A DNA stretch of 64,000 nucleotides from Streptomyces fagopyri (GTDB lineage Bacteria > Actinomycetota > Actinomycetes > Streptomycetales > Streptomycetaceae). Within the stretch, counting starts at the first letter, position 1, and every line of letters starts with the position of its first letter. The notes below the pieces were generated by a model, which was not told the DNA's origin, did no database searches, and worked only from the letters and a program-made list of their open reading frames with translations. The translations under genes were made by a program, and so were the position numbers. Location of the stretch: the NCBI RefSeq assembly GCF_009498275.1, contig NZ_CP045643.1:8742001-8806000 (forward strand), written 5' to 3'. This document shows positions 26,534 to 34,208 of this stretch, piece after piece.

Positions 26534-26965
26534 CTACCACCACCAGTCGCCACCATCTGCGAGCGAGCGCTGCAAGTAGTCTTCCAACTCCCGTGCAGCC
26601 CACAGCCGACTGTCGGTCTCGTGGTCCCAGACGAAGATGTCCGGACGCTCGGGCGTCAGCACGAAGGCGAACTGGTCACCGCCGCCGTTGTCGCCGAAGA
26701 ACAACAGCGGATCAAAGGGCATGTACAGCCCCGGGAACGTATCAGGAGCCCAGAACAGCAGGTTCTGTTCCACGATCCGATCCAAAGACCAGACGACGTC
26801 CTTCGCGTAGGCGCCGACTACCCCGTCGGTCTCCAGTAGCAGAGCTGCCAACTGGGCCGGCAGGTCTCGGCCGAGCCGCTGCTCCGCCGCAGCGAGAGCG
26901 GTCCTGTCCACAGGCGGTCGAAATGTCACGCCGGGTCGAGCCTCGGTAGCGGTTTCTTTCCACAC
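26534..26965 (-). CDS. SMI1/KNR4 (SUKH) family protein
   Basis: The 143-residue protein matches the SUKH fold: DRTALAAAEQRLGRDLPAQLAALLLETDGVVG near the start, a Trp-rich middle, FDPLLFFGDNGGGDQFAFVL, and IFVWDHETDSRLWAARELEDYLQRSL. In bacteria these proteins mostly serve as immunity proteins against toxins of polymorphic or contact-dependent systems. No matching toxin was seen nearby, so it may be an orphan immunity gene. The start is GTG 26965. Confidence 0.8.
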   Translation of the reverse strand: MWKETATEARPGVTFRPPVDRTALAAAEQRLGRDLPAQLAALLLETDGVVGAYAKDVVWSLDRIVEQNLLFWAPDTFPGLYMPFDPLLFFGDNGGGDQFAFVLTPERPDIFVWDHETDSRLWAARELEDYLQRSLADGGDWWW

Positions 26966-27174
26966 AAGCGCAGCCTATTCGGCAGGACGAGCCATCCCGA
27001 GTGCAGGCACCGTACAGCAACGAAGCACAGCAACCCTCGCACCCGTGATTGATCGCTTCCAGCCCCAAGCGACCGGCTGACGTGCCCGGTAAACCTCAGC
27101 GACCCTCCCGCCCATAGTTCGCATTGAGGGGCGGCTCCATACGCGATCGGGGAGAGGTGTGGCAGGGTGCGCAG

Positions 27175-27795
27175 ATGTCCGTCGACGTTGCCTATCCCAT
27201 CTTCCGCACCGACGATCCCGCATCGGCGCTCCGAGTGGCGCGTCAGCTACTCGAAGTGGGTGATCAGCAGGGCGCGTGTGTTTCAGTGGACGTCGAACTC
27301 CGCACGGTCGGGGACGTACTGCACGCGTGGAGAGCGCTGCCCGATGCTTGGTTCAGGAAAGAGGACACCGCGGACTGGGTCCGTGATCCGAGCGACCCGT
27401 CTGGATTGCACGTCGGAGTCCATGCGCCCCAGCTCTCCACCGATCCCGCCTTCTTGTTGGCGCATCTTCCGCTCTGGGCATCGATGCTGGATCAGCCGGT
27501 AGGAAGCATTGAGAACACGTTCACGACCGTGGCCAGCAGGCATGTGGCAGAGATCCGCTGGTCCGGTCTGGGATGGCCGGAGGTTCCGGAACGTGGCCTG
27601 TACGCGGAGTTCAATCACGCCGAGGTATCTGTGCTGTTCAACGCCGCCACCCGTGAACTGGACGAGCGCATCGACGGGCACACTGTCCTCGTGCACGTCC
27701 GCCGCGGAAACGGCGACGAATACGAGGAACGCCAAGCGTCATGGCTGGCCGAACAGACCGGCCAGACCGTCATCGGTCCGCCGCAGCCGTGCTAG
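27175..27795 (+). CDS. hypothetical protein
   Basis: From ATG 27175 a 206-residue acidic soluble protein is predicted (MSVDVAYPIFRTDDPASALRVARQLLEVGDQQG, HAWRALPDAWFRKEDTADWV, FNHAEVSVLFNAATRELDERI). Codon usage is strong throughout. There is no signal peptide or membrane segment and no domain I can name. It ends 26 bp inside the convergent gene at 27770. With its SMI1/KNR4 and DUF6461 neighbours it looks like part of a variable cluster of small accessory proteins. Confidence 0.6.
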   Translation: MSVDVAYPIFRTDDPASALRVARQLLEVGDQQGACVSVDVELRTVGDVLHAWRALPDAWFRKEDTADWVRDPSDPSGLHVGVHAPQLSTDPAFLLAHLPLWASMLDQPVGSIENTFTTVASRHVAEIRWSGLGWPEVPERGLYAEFNHAEVSVLFNAATRELDERIDGHTVLVHVRRGNGDEYEERQASWLAEQTGQTVIGPPQPC

Positions 27796-28615
27796 GGCCT
27801 TTTATGGCCGACGGCCTGTTGTAGGTGATCACCATCGGCCCGTCTGCCTCCGCCCGTGCTCGGTCCGACGCCGTCGCGATCTCCTCGTAGGCCCATTCCC
27901 TGTACAGGCGCTCCCCATGGGCATCGGTGATGTCGATGACCACGCTGGTCCACTCCTCGGCGGGCTGTTCGGGGACGAGCCCCAGCTCGTACGTAGCGTC
28001 CTGGAGGAGGGATTCGGTGACGCGTACGCCGGTGAGTCTCTCGGCCAGAGCGAGGACCGCCGCTTTCCGGTCGACGTCCGGAGCGCTCTCGTCGTGCTCT
28101 CCCTCGAAGGTCAAAGGGAAGCCGACTTCGCGCAGCAGAGGGACCAGTTCATCAGGGGTATTGCCGTCGCGCGCTGAGGGGCCCTCGAACGTCGTACGGA
28201 GCTCACCATCCTCGAACCAGTGGAAGAGGTGGATGGGCTTGCCGCCGTTGGTCGAGTGCGCCACGACCCGGCCGCCCTTCGACAGCGTCTCCAGGCACGG
28301 CGCCGCGATCCCCAGGCCACCGTCGAATCCGAGGACGAGTGTCCAGTCGCTGTTCTCGCCCGGAGCGCTGAAGGCGCCCGCGACGTAGGACTCGTCCCAG
28401 TAGTCATAATCCACCTCGGCGCTGTGAGCGTCGTCCGCCTCGATCAGCCCGGCCGTTCCCTCTCCGGTGCCGCGCGGTTCCGCCTCCATCACGCGCAGCA
28501 CCTCGCGCGGGGACCACCCCCGTATCAGTGTCAGGGTGTATCCGCTCCCCGTCATGTGGCGGAAGACCGGTGAGGTGCGGATCCAGGCGTAGTCGTGCGC
28601 AGTCACCAAGTTCAT
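27770..28615 (-). CDS. DUF6461-like hypothetical protein
   Basis: This 281-residue protein begins MNLVTAHDYAWIRTSP and has TLTLIRGWSPREVLRVM, DWTLVLGFDGGLG and GGRVVAHSTNGGKPIHLFHWFEDGEL, the run of motifs found in Streptomyces DUF6461 proteins. It is probably a cytoplasmic two-domain protein of unknown role. ATG 28615 was chosen because the homologous-looking start lies there; the frame stays open upstream. It converges on and slightly overlaps the hypothetical gene at 27175. Confidence 0.6.
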   Translation of the reverse strand: MNLVTAHDYAWIRTSPVFRHMTGSGYTLTLIRGWSPREVLRVMEAEPRGTGEGTAGLIEADDAHSAEVDYDYWDESYVAGAFSAPGENSDWTLVLGFDGGLGIAAPCLETLSKGGRVVAHSTNGGKPIHLFHWFEDGELRTTFEGPSARDGNTPDELVPLLREVGFPLTFEGEHDESAPDVDRKAAVLALAERLTGVRVTESLLQDATYELGLVPEQPAEEWTSVVIDITDAHGERLYREWAYEEIATASDRARAEADGPMVITYNRPSAIKGPSTAAADR

Positions 28616-28969
28616 ACGGCGCAGTGTGCCCGATACCTCTGACAACACCCCGTGCAAGCTGGTTCTTACATCTGGAGCTGGTCGGTCGCGCTGCCGAGTC
28701 TGTGTCAGCAACATGATCGTGTTACGAGCTCTATGCCGTGAGGAGCGGTGGCCGTGGATCCTACGTTGCGTTGAGCCTGCCTCGGATACGTGGGACGGGG
28801 AGCAGCGGTCCTCGCTCCATCACCTCCGCAGCATTCTGATGGCCCAGCTGCCGTCGGGGGATTGGGTGCACAGTTCCCGACATGATTGGCCAAGAGCTCG
28901 CCGTCCTCACCCGGCCGGTCCTGACTTCCGCATGGGCGGGCATTCTGGCGGTCGCGGTCGATAAGTGGA

Positions 28970-28994
28970 CGGGTACGTACCCGTACCCGTACCC
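28970..28994 (+). promoter_or_regulatory. operator of the toxin-antitoxin pair
   Basis: CGGGTACGTACCCG (28970-28983) is a perfect 14-bp palindrome. It merges into three tandem GTACCC hexamers (28977-28994), ending 25 bp before the antitoxin start. Such arrays of half-sites are what dimeric ribbon-helix-helix antitoxins bind for conditional autorepression. Confidence 0.65.
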
Positions 28995-29019
28995 TGGTGG
29001 GATGGGAAGGAGCACGATC

Positions 29020-29277
29020 ATGTCTGATGCCAATGTCCGTATCCCCGAGGAAGCTAGAGACCGGCTGGCCGCCGTGGCGGCGGCGGAAGGCCTCTCGCTG
29101 CGCGCCTATCTCGCCCGCCTGGCCGAAACGCTGCTGACTCCAGCCGAGCGGGCCGAGCGCGCAGCACAGGCGCTGGCGGCGCTGAAGGAGTGGAACGGCT
29201 ACGCCCCGACCGCTACCGAGGAGCAGGAACTGGACAGCGAGCTGGACCGACGTCTGGCCCAGGTGAGCGACCAGTGA
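29020..29277 (+). CDS. ribbon-helix-helix antitoxin
   Basis: The 85-residue protein starts MSDANVRIPEEARDRLAAVAAAEGLSLRAYLARLAETLL, a beta-strand plus two helices typical of ribbon-helix-helix DNA-binding antitoxins. The C-terminal tail is acidic and flexible (ATEEQELDSELDRRL), as expected for the toxin-binding part. GAAGGAG precedes ATG 29020. It overlaps the PIN-type toxin by GTGA and has a palindromic operator just upstream. Confidence 0.8.
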   Translation: MSDANVRIPEEARDRLAAVAAAEGLSLRAYLARLAETLLTPAERAERAAQALAALKEWNGYAPTATEEQELDSELDRRLAQVSDQ

Positions 29278-29654
29278 GCGACGCCATGCACATCGTCCTG
29301 GACGACACCGCGATGGCCGCGGCCGGCCAGGGCAACGTCCTTGCATCCCGTCTGATCCACCGGGCCCACGCAGAACCGGACTGGTTCCTCTACGCCCCGG
29401 CCTGCGCACTGGTGGAAGCCGACCGATCCCGCCCCGGCACAGCCGAACACCTGGCCTCCCTTCCCGGCGTCACCGTTCTGGACCTGGACCTTGGCGCCGC
29501 CCTGGCACTGGCGCGGCAGGAGACGTGGGCCGCCGCGCACAGCCAGTACGCGGCACAGCCCACCCCGGACCGACCCGACGGCGCGATCATCGCCACAACA
29601 GACCCACACCGGTGGACAGGTGAACCGGTACGAGTCTTGGATCTCACTCCCTGA
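29274..29654 (+). CDS. PIN-domain toxin
   Basis: This protein of about 126 residues starts at a GTG overlapping the antitoxin stop. Acidic residues suitable for a PIN-type RNase site are seen in HIVLDDTAM (near the N terminus), CALVEADRSRPG (centre) and PDGAIIATTDPHRW (C-terminal). Length and partner fit a VapC-like toxin that cuts RNA when freed from its antitoxin. The fit to classical VapC is loose, so the fold assignment is an inference from residue pattern and gene order. Confidence 0.7.
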   Translation: MSDAMHIVLDDTAMAAAGQGNVLASRLIHRAHAEPDWFLYAPACALVEADRSRPGTAEHLASLPGVTVLDLDLGAALALARQETWAAAHSQYAAQPTPDRPDGAIIATTDPHRWTGEPVRVLDLTP

Positions 29655-29787
29655 TCACGACACTGGCCGCCGCAGTGACGACAGAGAACGGCTCGCCCTG
29701 CCGCCAGTGCTGTGACTGCGTAGACACCTCAGGCATGTAACTCGTCAAGCCAGGGTGGTCGTTGTTCGAGTGTGCGTCGGTAGTGTT

Positions 29788-30252
29788 ATGGACATGCCCG
29801 AGATGTGGATCGGCTTCAACTCTCTTGATCGGCAGCGATACTGGTGGCGGACCGGCATCCTGACGCTGGCGCTCGCTGGTGTGATGGTGGCGATGAGCTT
29901 GACCACGCATGAACCGGGCAAATGGTGGTGGGTCGGTGGCGCAGGGGCCTTCTCCGTAGTTGTGTTCTTGAGCGCGATCAACTCGATCTATGGCCAGGTC
30001 CTCCTGACCACCACGGGGTTGGAATTCCGCACCTTCGTCAGCAGTCGTGTGGTTCCCTGGAGCGAGGTCGTGCGCATCGAGGAGCGGCAGCGGGTGTCAC
30101 GGAGCGGAACCTAGTCGGACCTTCGTGTCATCAGGAGCCATGGGCGCTCGCTCACGATTCCGGGGACCTTCACCAATCGCGTGATGGATGCGGAACTTGA
30201 GCGGAAACAGGCCGTCATCCAAGAGCGCTGGTCCCTCGCAACCGGTGGCTGA
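29788..30252 (+). pseudogene. PH-domain membrane protein broken by one TAG codon
   Basis: From ATG 29788 the frame encodes two membrane segments and a PH-like domain (LLTTTGLEFRTFVSSRVVPWSEVVRIEERQ) resembling the intact protein at 9897. A TAG stops it at 30112-30114 (codon 109). The same frame then continues with good codon usage for 45 codons (SDLRVIRSHGRSLTIPGTFTNRV...) to TGA 30250-30252. The TAG probably replaced a TGG (Trp). Confidence 0.65.
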
Positions 30253-30373
30253 GGTATCTCATGCTGCGAGAGCCGCGGTTGCGATGGGGAAGGCGACGGC
30301 CTCCTCGAAGAGCTGTCCGTGCTGAAGGCAGTGGTAGGGCTGGCCGAGTGGTACTGCCGACAGCGCCCGCACC

Positions 30374-30712
30374 GTGGGCTTTCGCCCGCGCGAGCTCCGT
30401 GACCTGCAACTCCGCGTCCGCGCTGAGCAACAGACGCCTGAGTGGAAGGCCCGCTATGCGGTCCGCTCCGGAGTGGAGGGCACGGTCAATGAGTTCGCCC
30501 ACGCACACGGTATGCGCCGCTGCCGCCACCGGGGACAGGGAAAGGCCCACATCCAGCACGTCCTGACGGCCATCGCCGTCAACATCGAGCGCCTCAGCGG
30601 ACTGGCACCGGCCGAGGAAGCTCCCACGCCCCGCCAGCCGACTGCCTTCCAGAACTACCTCGACCAACGCGAGATCCCTCGTCTGAAGTCCTGGCGCACC
30701 CTGGGTAGTTGA
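30374..30712 (+). pseudogene. IS1182-family transposase, C-terminal fragment
   Basis: The frame reads GFRPRELRDLQLRVRAEQQTPEW, KARYAVRSGVEGTVNEFAHAHGMRRCRHRGQGK and HVLTAIAVNIERLSGL, the conserved end of IS1182-type transposases. The first two thirds, including the catalytic residues, are absent; 30253-30373 has no recognisable gene. The fragment ends exactly where an integrase fragment begins. Confidence 0.75.
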
Positions 30713-31070
30713 CCTCGGCGGCTACAAGATCCCCGACAGAGTCAAGCTCAAGCGGGCGGGCGGTGGGGTGTCGTACGCGATCCTTTGGCCGTGTGGCTCC
30801 GTTGATGAGGAGGCGGACGACTACCTGCGGCCGTTCGAAGGGTCGGGAACACAGAAAACGTACGCCTACGCCTTGGTTAATCACCTGCGGTGGCGAGTCC
30901 GCGAGGGTCTGACCAGCGAGACCATCACGATGCTGGACCTGCAGCGCTACATGGGGGCGGTGGGTGCGAGAGTTCCGGTGCCCTATGGGCGACCGTGGCG
31001 GACGCCGCCGAAACGCCCGTACGGCGCGTCGGCCCTCATGGTCGCGTCCGCTGTCACGAGGCCGGCGATC
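30711..31070 (+). pseudogene. tyrosine recombinase, N-terminal fragment
   Basis: The open frame gives YAILWPCGSVDEEADDYLRPFEG, TQKTYAYALVNHLRWRV, ITMLDLQRYMGAVG and YGRPWRTPPKRPYGASALMVASA. This fits the core-binding (SAM-like) domain of phage-type integrases. It then drifts into antisense of the phosphatase gene, and the catalytic Arg/His/Tyr domain is missing. It is a truncated integrase. Confidence 0.6.
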
Positions 31071-31077
31071 ACCGGGT

Positions 31078-31593
31078 TCACGGATGATGAGGGTCCGATG
31101 GGGACGGACGCTCCAGCGGCCCGGCCGCGCGGTGCCGGCCGGGGTGCTGCCCGCCAGGGGAGACGAGGCGGAAGAACTCCAGCGTCCACGCGCGCTGCTC
31201 CTCGGTGTCCGGCACCCTCGTCCCCCTGGCCCGTTCCATGGCCGCCCAGGCGGCCTCCGGCGGGATGTCCAGGAGGATCATCAGGGAGACCGCGATCAAG
31301 GAGGACCGTCCGATGGCGCAGCGGCAGTGCGCCACGACATGGGCGCCGGCCCGCAGTTCTGCGGCGAGCTCCCGCAGCGCCGGCAGCACGACGGGGATCG
31401 ACGGGACCGTGAAGTCGGTGATGGGCAGGGCGACGAACCGCAGCCCGGCGGCCGCGGCGAGGGGGGGCTCGTCGGTGAGCCCGAGTTGGGCGCGCTCGGC
31501 GTCGGGGAGGGCGCAGACGAGGATGTCGGCGCCGGCGCCGCGCAGGGCCGCCATGCCGACGGCCAGGAGCCCGTGACCGCGGGGCCGGACCAT
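31078..31593 (-). CDS. protein-tyrosine phosphatase-like protein with a damaged 5' end
   Basis: The protein contains the phosphatase loop HCRCAIGRSS (a CX5R signature) and a general-acid candidate in LPITDFTVPS. It would remove phosphate from Tyr or small phosphorylated substrates. ATG 31593 gives 171 residues. Just upstream, a second frame starts at ATG 31661 and encodes TEPSAPVLFTVAGLQGPGR, stopping at 31599. That ATG overlaps the stop of the MBL gene (ATGA), so it is the original start, and a 1-nt loss has split off the first 20 residues. The remaining active site is complete. Confidence 0.7.
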   Translation of the reverse strand: MVRPRGHGLLAVGMAALRGAGADILVCALPDAERAQLGLTDEPPLAAAAGLRFVALPITDFTVPSIPVVLPALRELAAELRAGAHVVAHCRCAIGRSSLIAVSLMILLDIPPEAAWAAMERARGTRVPDTEEQRAWTLEFFRLVSPGGQHPGRHRAAGPLERPSPSDPHHP

Positions 31594-31657
31594 GGTGCTC
31601 AGCGTCCCGGTCCCTGCAGACCGGCGACAGTGAACAGGACGGGAGCGGACGGCTCGG

Positions 31658-32272
31658 TCATCGTGCGGACGAGCCCGGCGGGAGCCAGCGGTAGCAGTCG
31701 CCGCACTCGTCGGCGAGCCAGCCGTTGAGGCTGCCCAGGCCCCGCTCGTTGACCTGTCCGTCGTGGATGCCGTAGGCCCGTTCCGGCTGGACGGCGCGGA
31801 CGAAGTCGATGGCCTCGTCCGTCTTCATCCATGACCCCTGCAGGGGGACCAGCAGGGTCTCCACCGGTCGGTCGGGACGGCACAGGGAGTCCCCGGGGTG
31901 GTAGACGCGGTCCTCGACGAGGTAGCCGAGGTTGGCGCAGTCCGGGAGGTCGCCGTAGATGCGCGCGTGCCGCCCGCCCTGGGCGGTCACTCGGAAGCTT
32001 GCTGCGGTGAACTCCTCGCCGGGGACGACGCCGGTGAAGTCCAGGCCCGGGATCCGCGCCGACTTGGGGGCGTAGACGGGCACGCCCAGCCCCTTCAGCC
32101 GCAACAGGTCGACGTGATCGTCGTGCTCATGGGTCACCAGGACCGCGTCCGCGCCGGCGAGTGCCTCAGGCTCGCTCCAGACGCCGGGATCGATGACCAG
32201 CGTGCCACCGCCGTCGTGCTCCAACCGGACGCAGGAATGGGTGTAATTGGTAATCCGCACCCGCGTGAGCAT
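31658..32272 (-). CDS. metallo-beta-lactamase-fold hydrolase (UlaG-like)
   Basis: The 204-residue protein has the metal-binding motif THEHDDHVD (HxHxDH), a strand-rich start RITNYTHSCVRLEHDGGGTLVIDPG, a later metal ligand in YHPGDSL, and IHDGQVN near the end. This is the pattern of UlaG-like MBL hydrolases, which cleave lactones, phosphodiesters or similar bonds using two metals. Its stop overlaps the first ATG of the phosphatase, forming a two-gene operon. ATG 32272 is the first Met of the conserved start. Confidence 0.85.
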   Translation of the reverse strand: MLTRVRITNYTHSCVRLEHDGGGTLVIDPGVWSEPEALAGADAVLVTHEHDDHVDLLRLKGLGVPVYAPKSARIPGLDFTGVVPGEEFTAASFRVTAQGGRHARIYGDLPDCANLGYLVEDRVYHPGDSLCRPDRPVETLLVPLQGSWMKTDEAIDFVRAVQPERAYGIHDGQVNERGLGSLNGWLADECGDCYRWLPPGSSAR

Positions 32273-32650
32273 AGTCCGGAGGCTCTGCGAATTCCTTCGG
32301 CGAGTGGCCGGAAAATGTCGGCCGGGCGCATCCTGGGACCGAGGTGCGCGTTGCACCGGTGCCCGTGCCGATGTCGTGGAGGGGCCCGTCTTCACCAGTG
32401 ACCCCGAGATCGCTGCCCAGCTCCGGGCGCAGGCCGACGAGGGGCGACCGCTGGGACAGCTTCCGCTCACGTGACCGTCTGCCGTCGCCCGGCCGGTCCA
32501 GGTGTCTGCTGCCTGTTGTGTCCACCGGTGGCGAGGGCGGGAGTGCGGTGTGGCCTCACCGCGGCCCGCATCGCAGTGCGCCCCTCGTCGATGAGGGTGA
32601 CACGGGCATCAGCGCCGACGACCTCCTGGCCCAGAGCTGCGAGCCGAAAC

Positions 32651-32704
32651 GGACGACACTCGTCCACATCGTGGTAGTCTCGCCAAAAGGGACGGCCACC
32701 GTCC
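32651..32704 (+). promoter_or_regulatory. promoter of the NTF2-like gene with two GGACGR-N3-YCGTCC operators
   Basis: GGACGACACTCGTCC (32651-32665) and GGACGGCCACCGTCC (32690-32704) are 15-bp palindromes 39 bp apart. A -10-like TAGTCT lies at 32675-32680, 9 bp behind the first. The same palindrome and spacing recur at 37721 and 39110-39162, which points to a common repressor. Confidence 0.75.
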
Positions 32705-32746
32705 GCTTACCGCCCGCCTGGGCGCTGTATTCACAGGAGGCTCGAC

Positions 32747-33211
32747 ATGAGTGATCTCGACGTAATCTTCCGCCGACTGGACGCGATCGAGAGCATCGAA
32801 AGCATCAAGCAGCTCAAGGCCCGCTACTTCCGCTTCGTGGACGAGAAGAGGCACGATGAGCTGGCCGCACTGTTCACCCCCGACGCCAAGATCGTGACCG
32901 ACGGGATCGCCTTTGGCTCCCCGGCGGACTTCGCCGGCACGGTCCGCGACTTCATCGGTGCCGCCCCGACCGTCCATCACGGACACATGCCCGAGATCGA
33001 GATCACGGCACAGGACACGGCATCCGGGATCTGGGCGATGGAAGACCTGCTGACCTTCCCCGCCGGCGAGAACGCTCCCAAGGGGCACAACGGCTATGGG
33101 CAGTACCGGGAGACCTATCGGAGGGTTGACGGGAACTGGCTGATCGAATCCCTGTCGCTCACCAGGTTCCGGAAGGACCCGCTGGAGAATTGGACGCCGG
33201 ACTCGGTCTGA
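32747..33211 (+). CDS. SnoaL / NTF2-like family protein
   Basis: This 154-residue protein begins with the helix LDVIFRRLDAIESIESIKQLKARYFRFVDEKRHDELAALFTPDAK, the standard start of SnoaL_4-type NTF2-fold proteins. It continues with strands ending YRRVDGNWLIESLSLTRFRKDPL. His-His in TVHHGHMPEIE may line the cavity. Members include scytalone-dehydratase-like and ring-modifying enzymes. AGGAGG precedes ATG 32747. Its promoter carries two copies of the operator shared with the TetR and MFS genes, so it is probably induced with the exporter. Confidence 0.88.
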   Translation: MSDLDVIFRRLDAIESIESIKQLKARYFRFVDEKRHDELAALFTPDAKIVTDGIAFGSPADFAGTVRDFIGAAPTVHHGHMPEIEITAQDTASGIWAMEDLLTFPAGENAPKGHNGYGQYRETYRRVDGNWLIESLSLTRFRKDPLENWTPDSV

Positions 33212-34208
33212 TCCCGAAGTCAGGCTTCTGGCCATGGGCGGTCAGGCAACCCGGCCCGGCGCTGGCTCAACCCTGCGGCCGTCGCCGCCCGTGGACTCGG
33301 GACTCGGCTCTGGTGTCGAGACGGCAGGCATGGTCAGGCTTGCCGCAGTCCGAGGGGGAAGGGGCCGGGGCGTACCGCACTGTCGCGGGCCAGAACGGCG
33401 GGGCCGGGCGTCGGCACGACACCGTGGCCAGCCACTCCGGACATCACCCCCGCACCCTCGGCCGGCCGACAGGCCGCATGAAGCTGACGGGTGTGGGAAT
33501 GCCGTCACCGGTGTGCCGCCGGGACAGGCGGCCACGACCACCAGATGCCCGCACAGCATATCGATCAGGCTGACGCCCTCACACGAGAGCCACCTCGGCG
33601 AAGCAATGCGCCAGGAAATATGTGGAATTAGCGGCCACGCGAAGAAATCATTTCTCTTGCTCACTCCACCCGTTCACCGGAAGAGGGCTTGGCATCGTGG
33701 TCCGCTCCGGCCCGCGGGCAGCCCGGCTTTCCGCAGCACGCGCGCGGCCTGCATAGCGGGTTGCGTCGCGGTGTGGGGAGCACGCAAGTGACGGTGTCCG
33801 GGAACCAGACGCATCTCGGCGCGGAGACGAAGGCGTGCAAGGGGGGAACGCGCCCTTGTCGGACACTCTGCGCTGCGTTCAGGGTTCAGCTCGACGGTGC
33901 AGCCATTCCTTAGTCCGTGAACACTGGAATCCCCTCCGCCTCTTAACGCCGCCGCCCTCTTTTCAACTCTGGGTTACCGGTTCGTCAGCCTCGGCCTGGC
34001 CGGCCGTGAAGCTGGGCCTCCGGATCGCGGCGATTACGGCGGCTCCCTTGGCCTGGCAAAGCGACCGCAGTGCGGTGGCGTTCAAATACGCGGACTCGCG
34101 AGGCTTGCATGTCACGGGACATGCGCCAGCAGTAAACCGATCTCGAGTCCGTGAGTGCGCAATTGCTCATCTTTTCGCCTTTCTGAACATGACGGAGATG
34201 CAACAAAC
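33212..34208. other. gene-free kilobase
   Basis: Open frames exist on both strands but overlap each other, lack ribosome sites and show no domain. The only clear structure is the palindrome at 34107-34124. This is probably a long regulatory or decayed spacer. Confidence 0.4.
34107..34124. promoter_or_regulatory. palindrome upstream of the flavin monooxygenase
   Basis: GCATGTC (34107-34113) and GACATGC (34118-34124) are perfect inverted arms around 4 bp, ending 84 bp before the monooxygenase start. It differs from the GGAC-N7-GTCC sites, so a second regulator may act here. Confidence 0.45.

Noticed and set aside
32247..32474. 75-codon plus-strand frame antisense to the 5' part of the MBL gene
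   Set aside because: The tail EGPVFTSDPEIAAQLRAQADEG looks protein-like, but there is no start signal and most of it overlaps the region upstream of a real gene. It is too weak to call.
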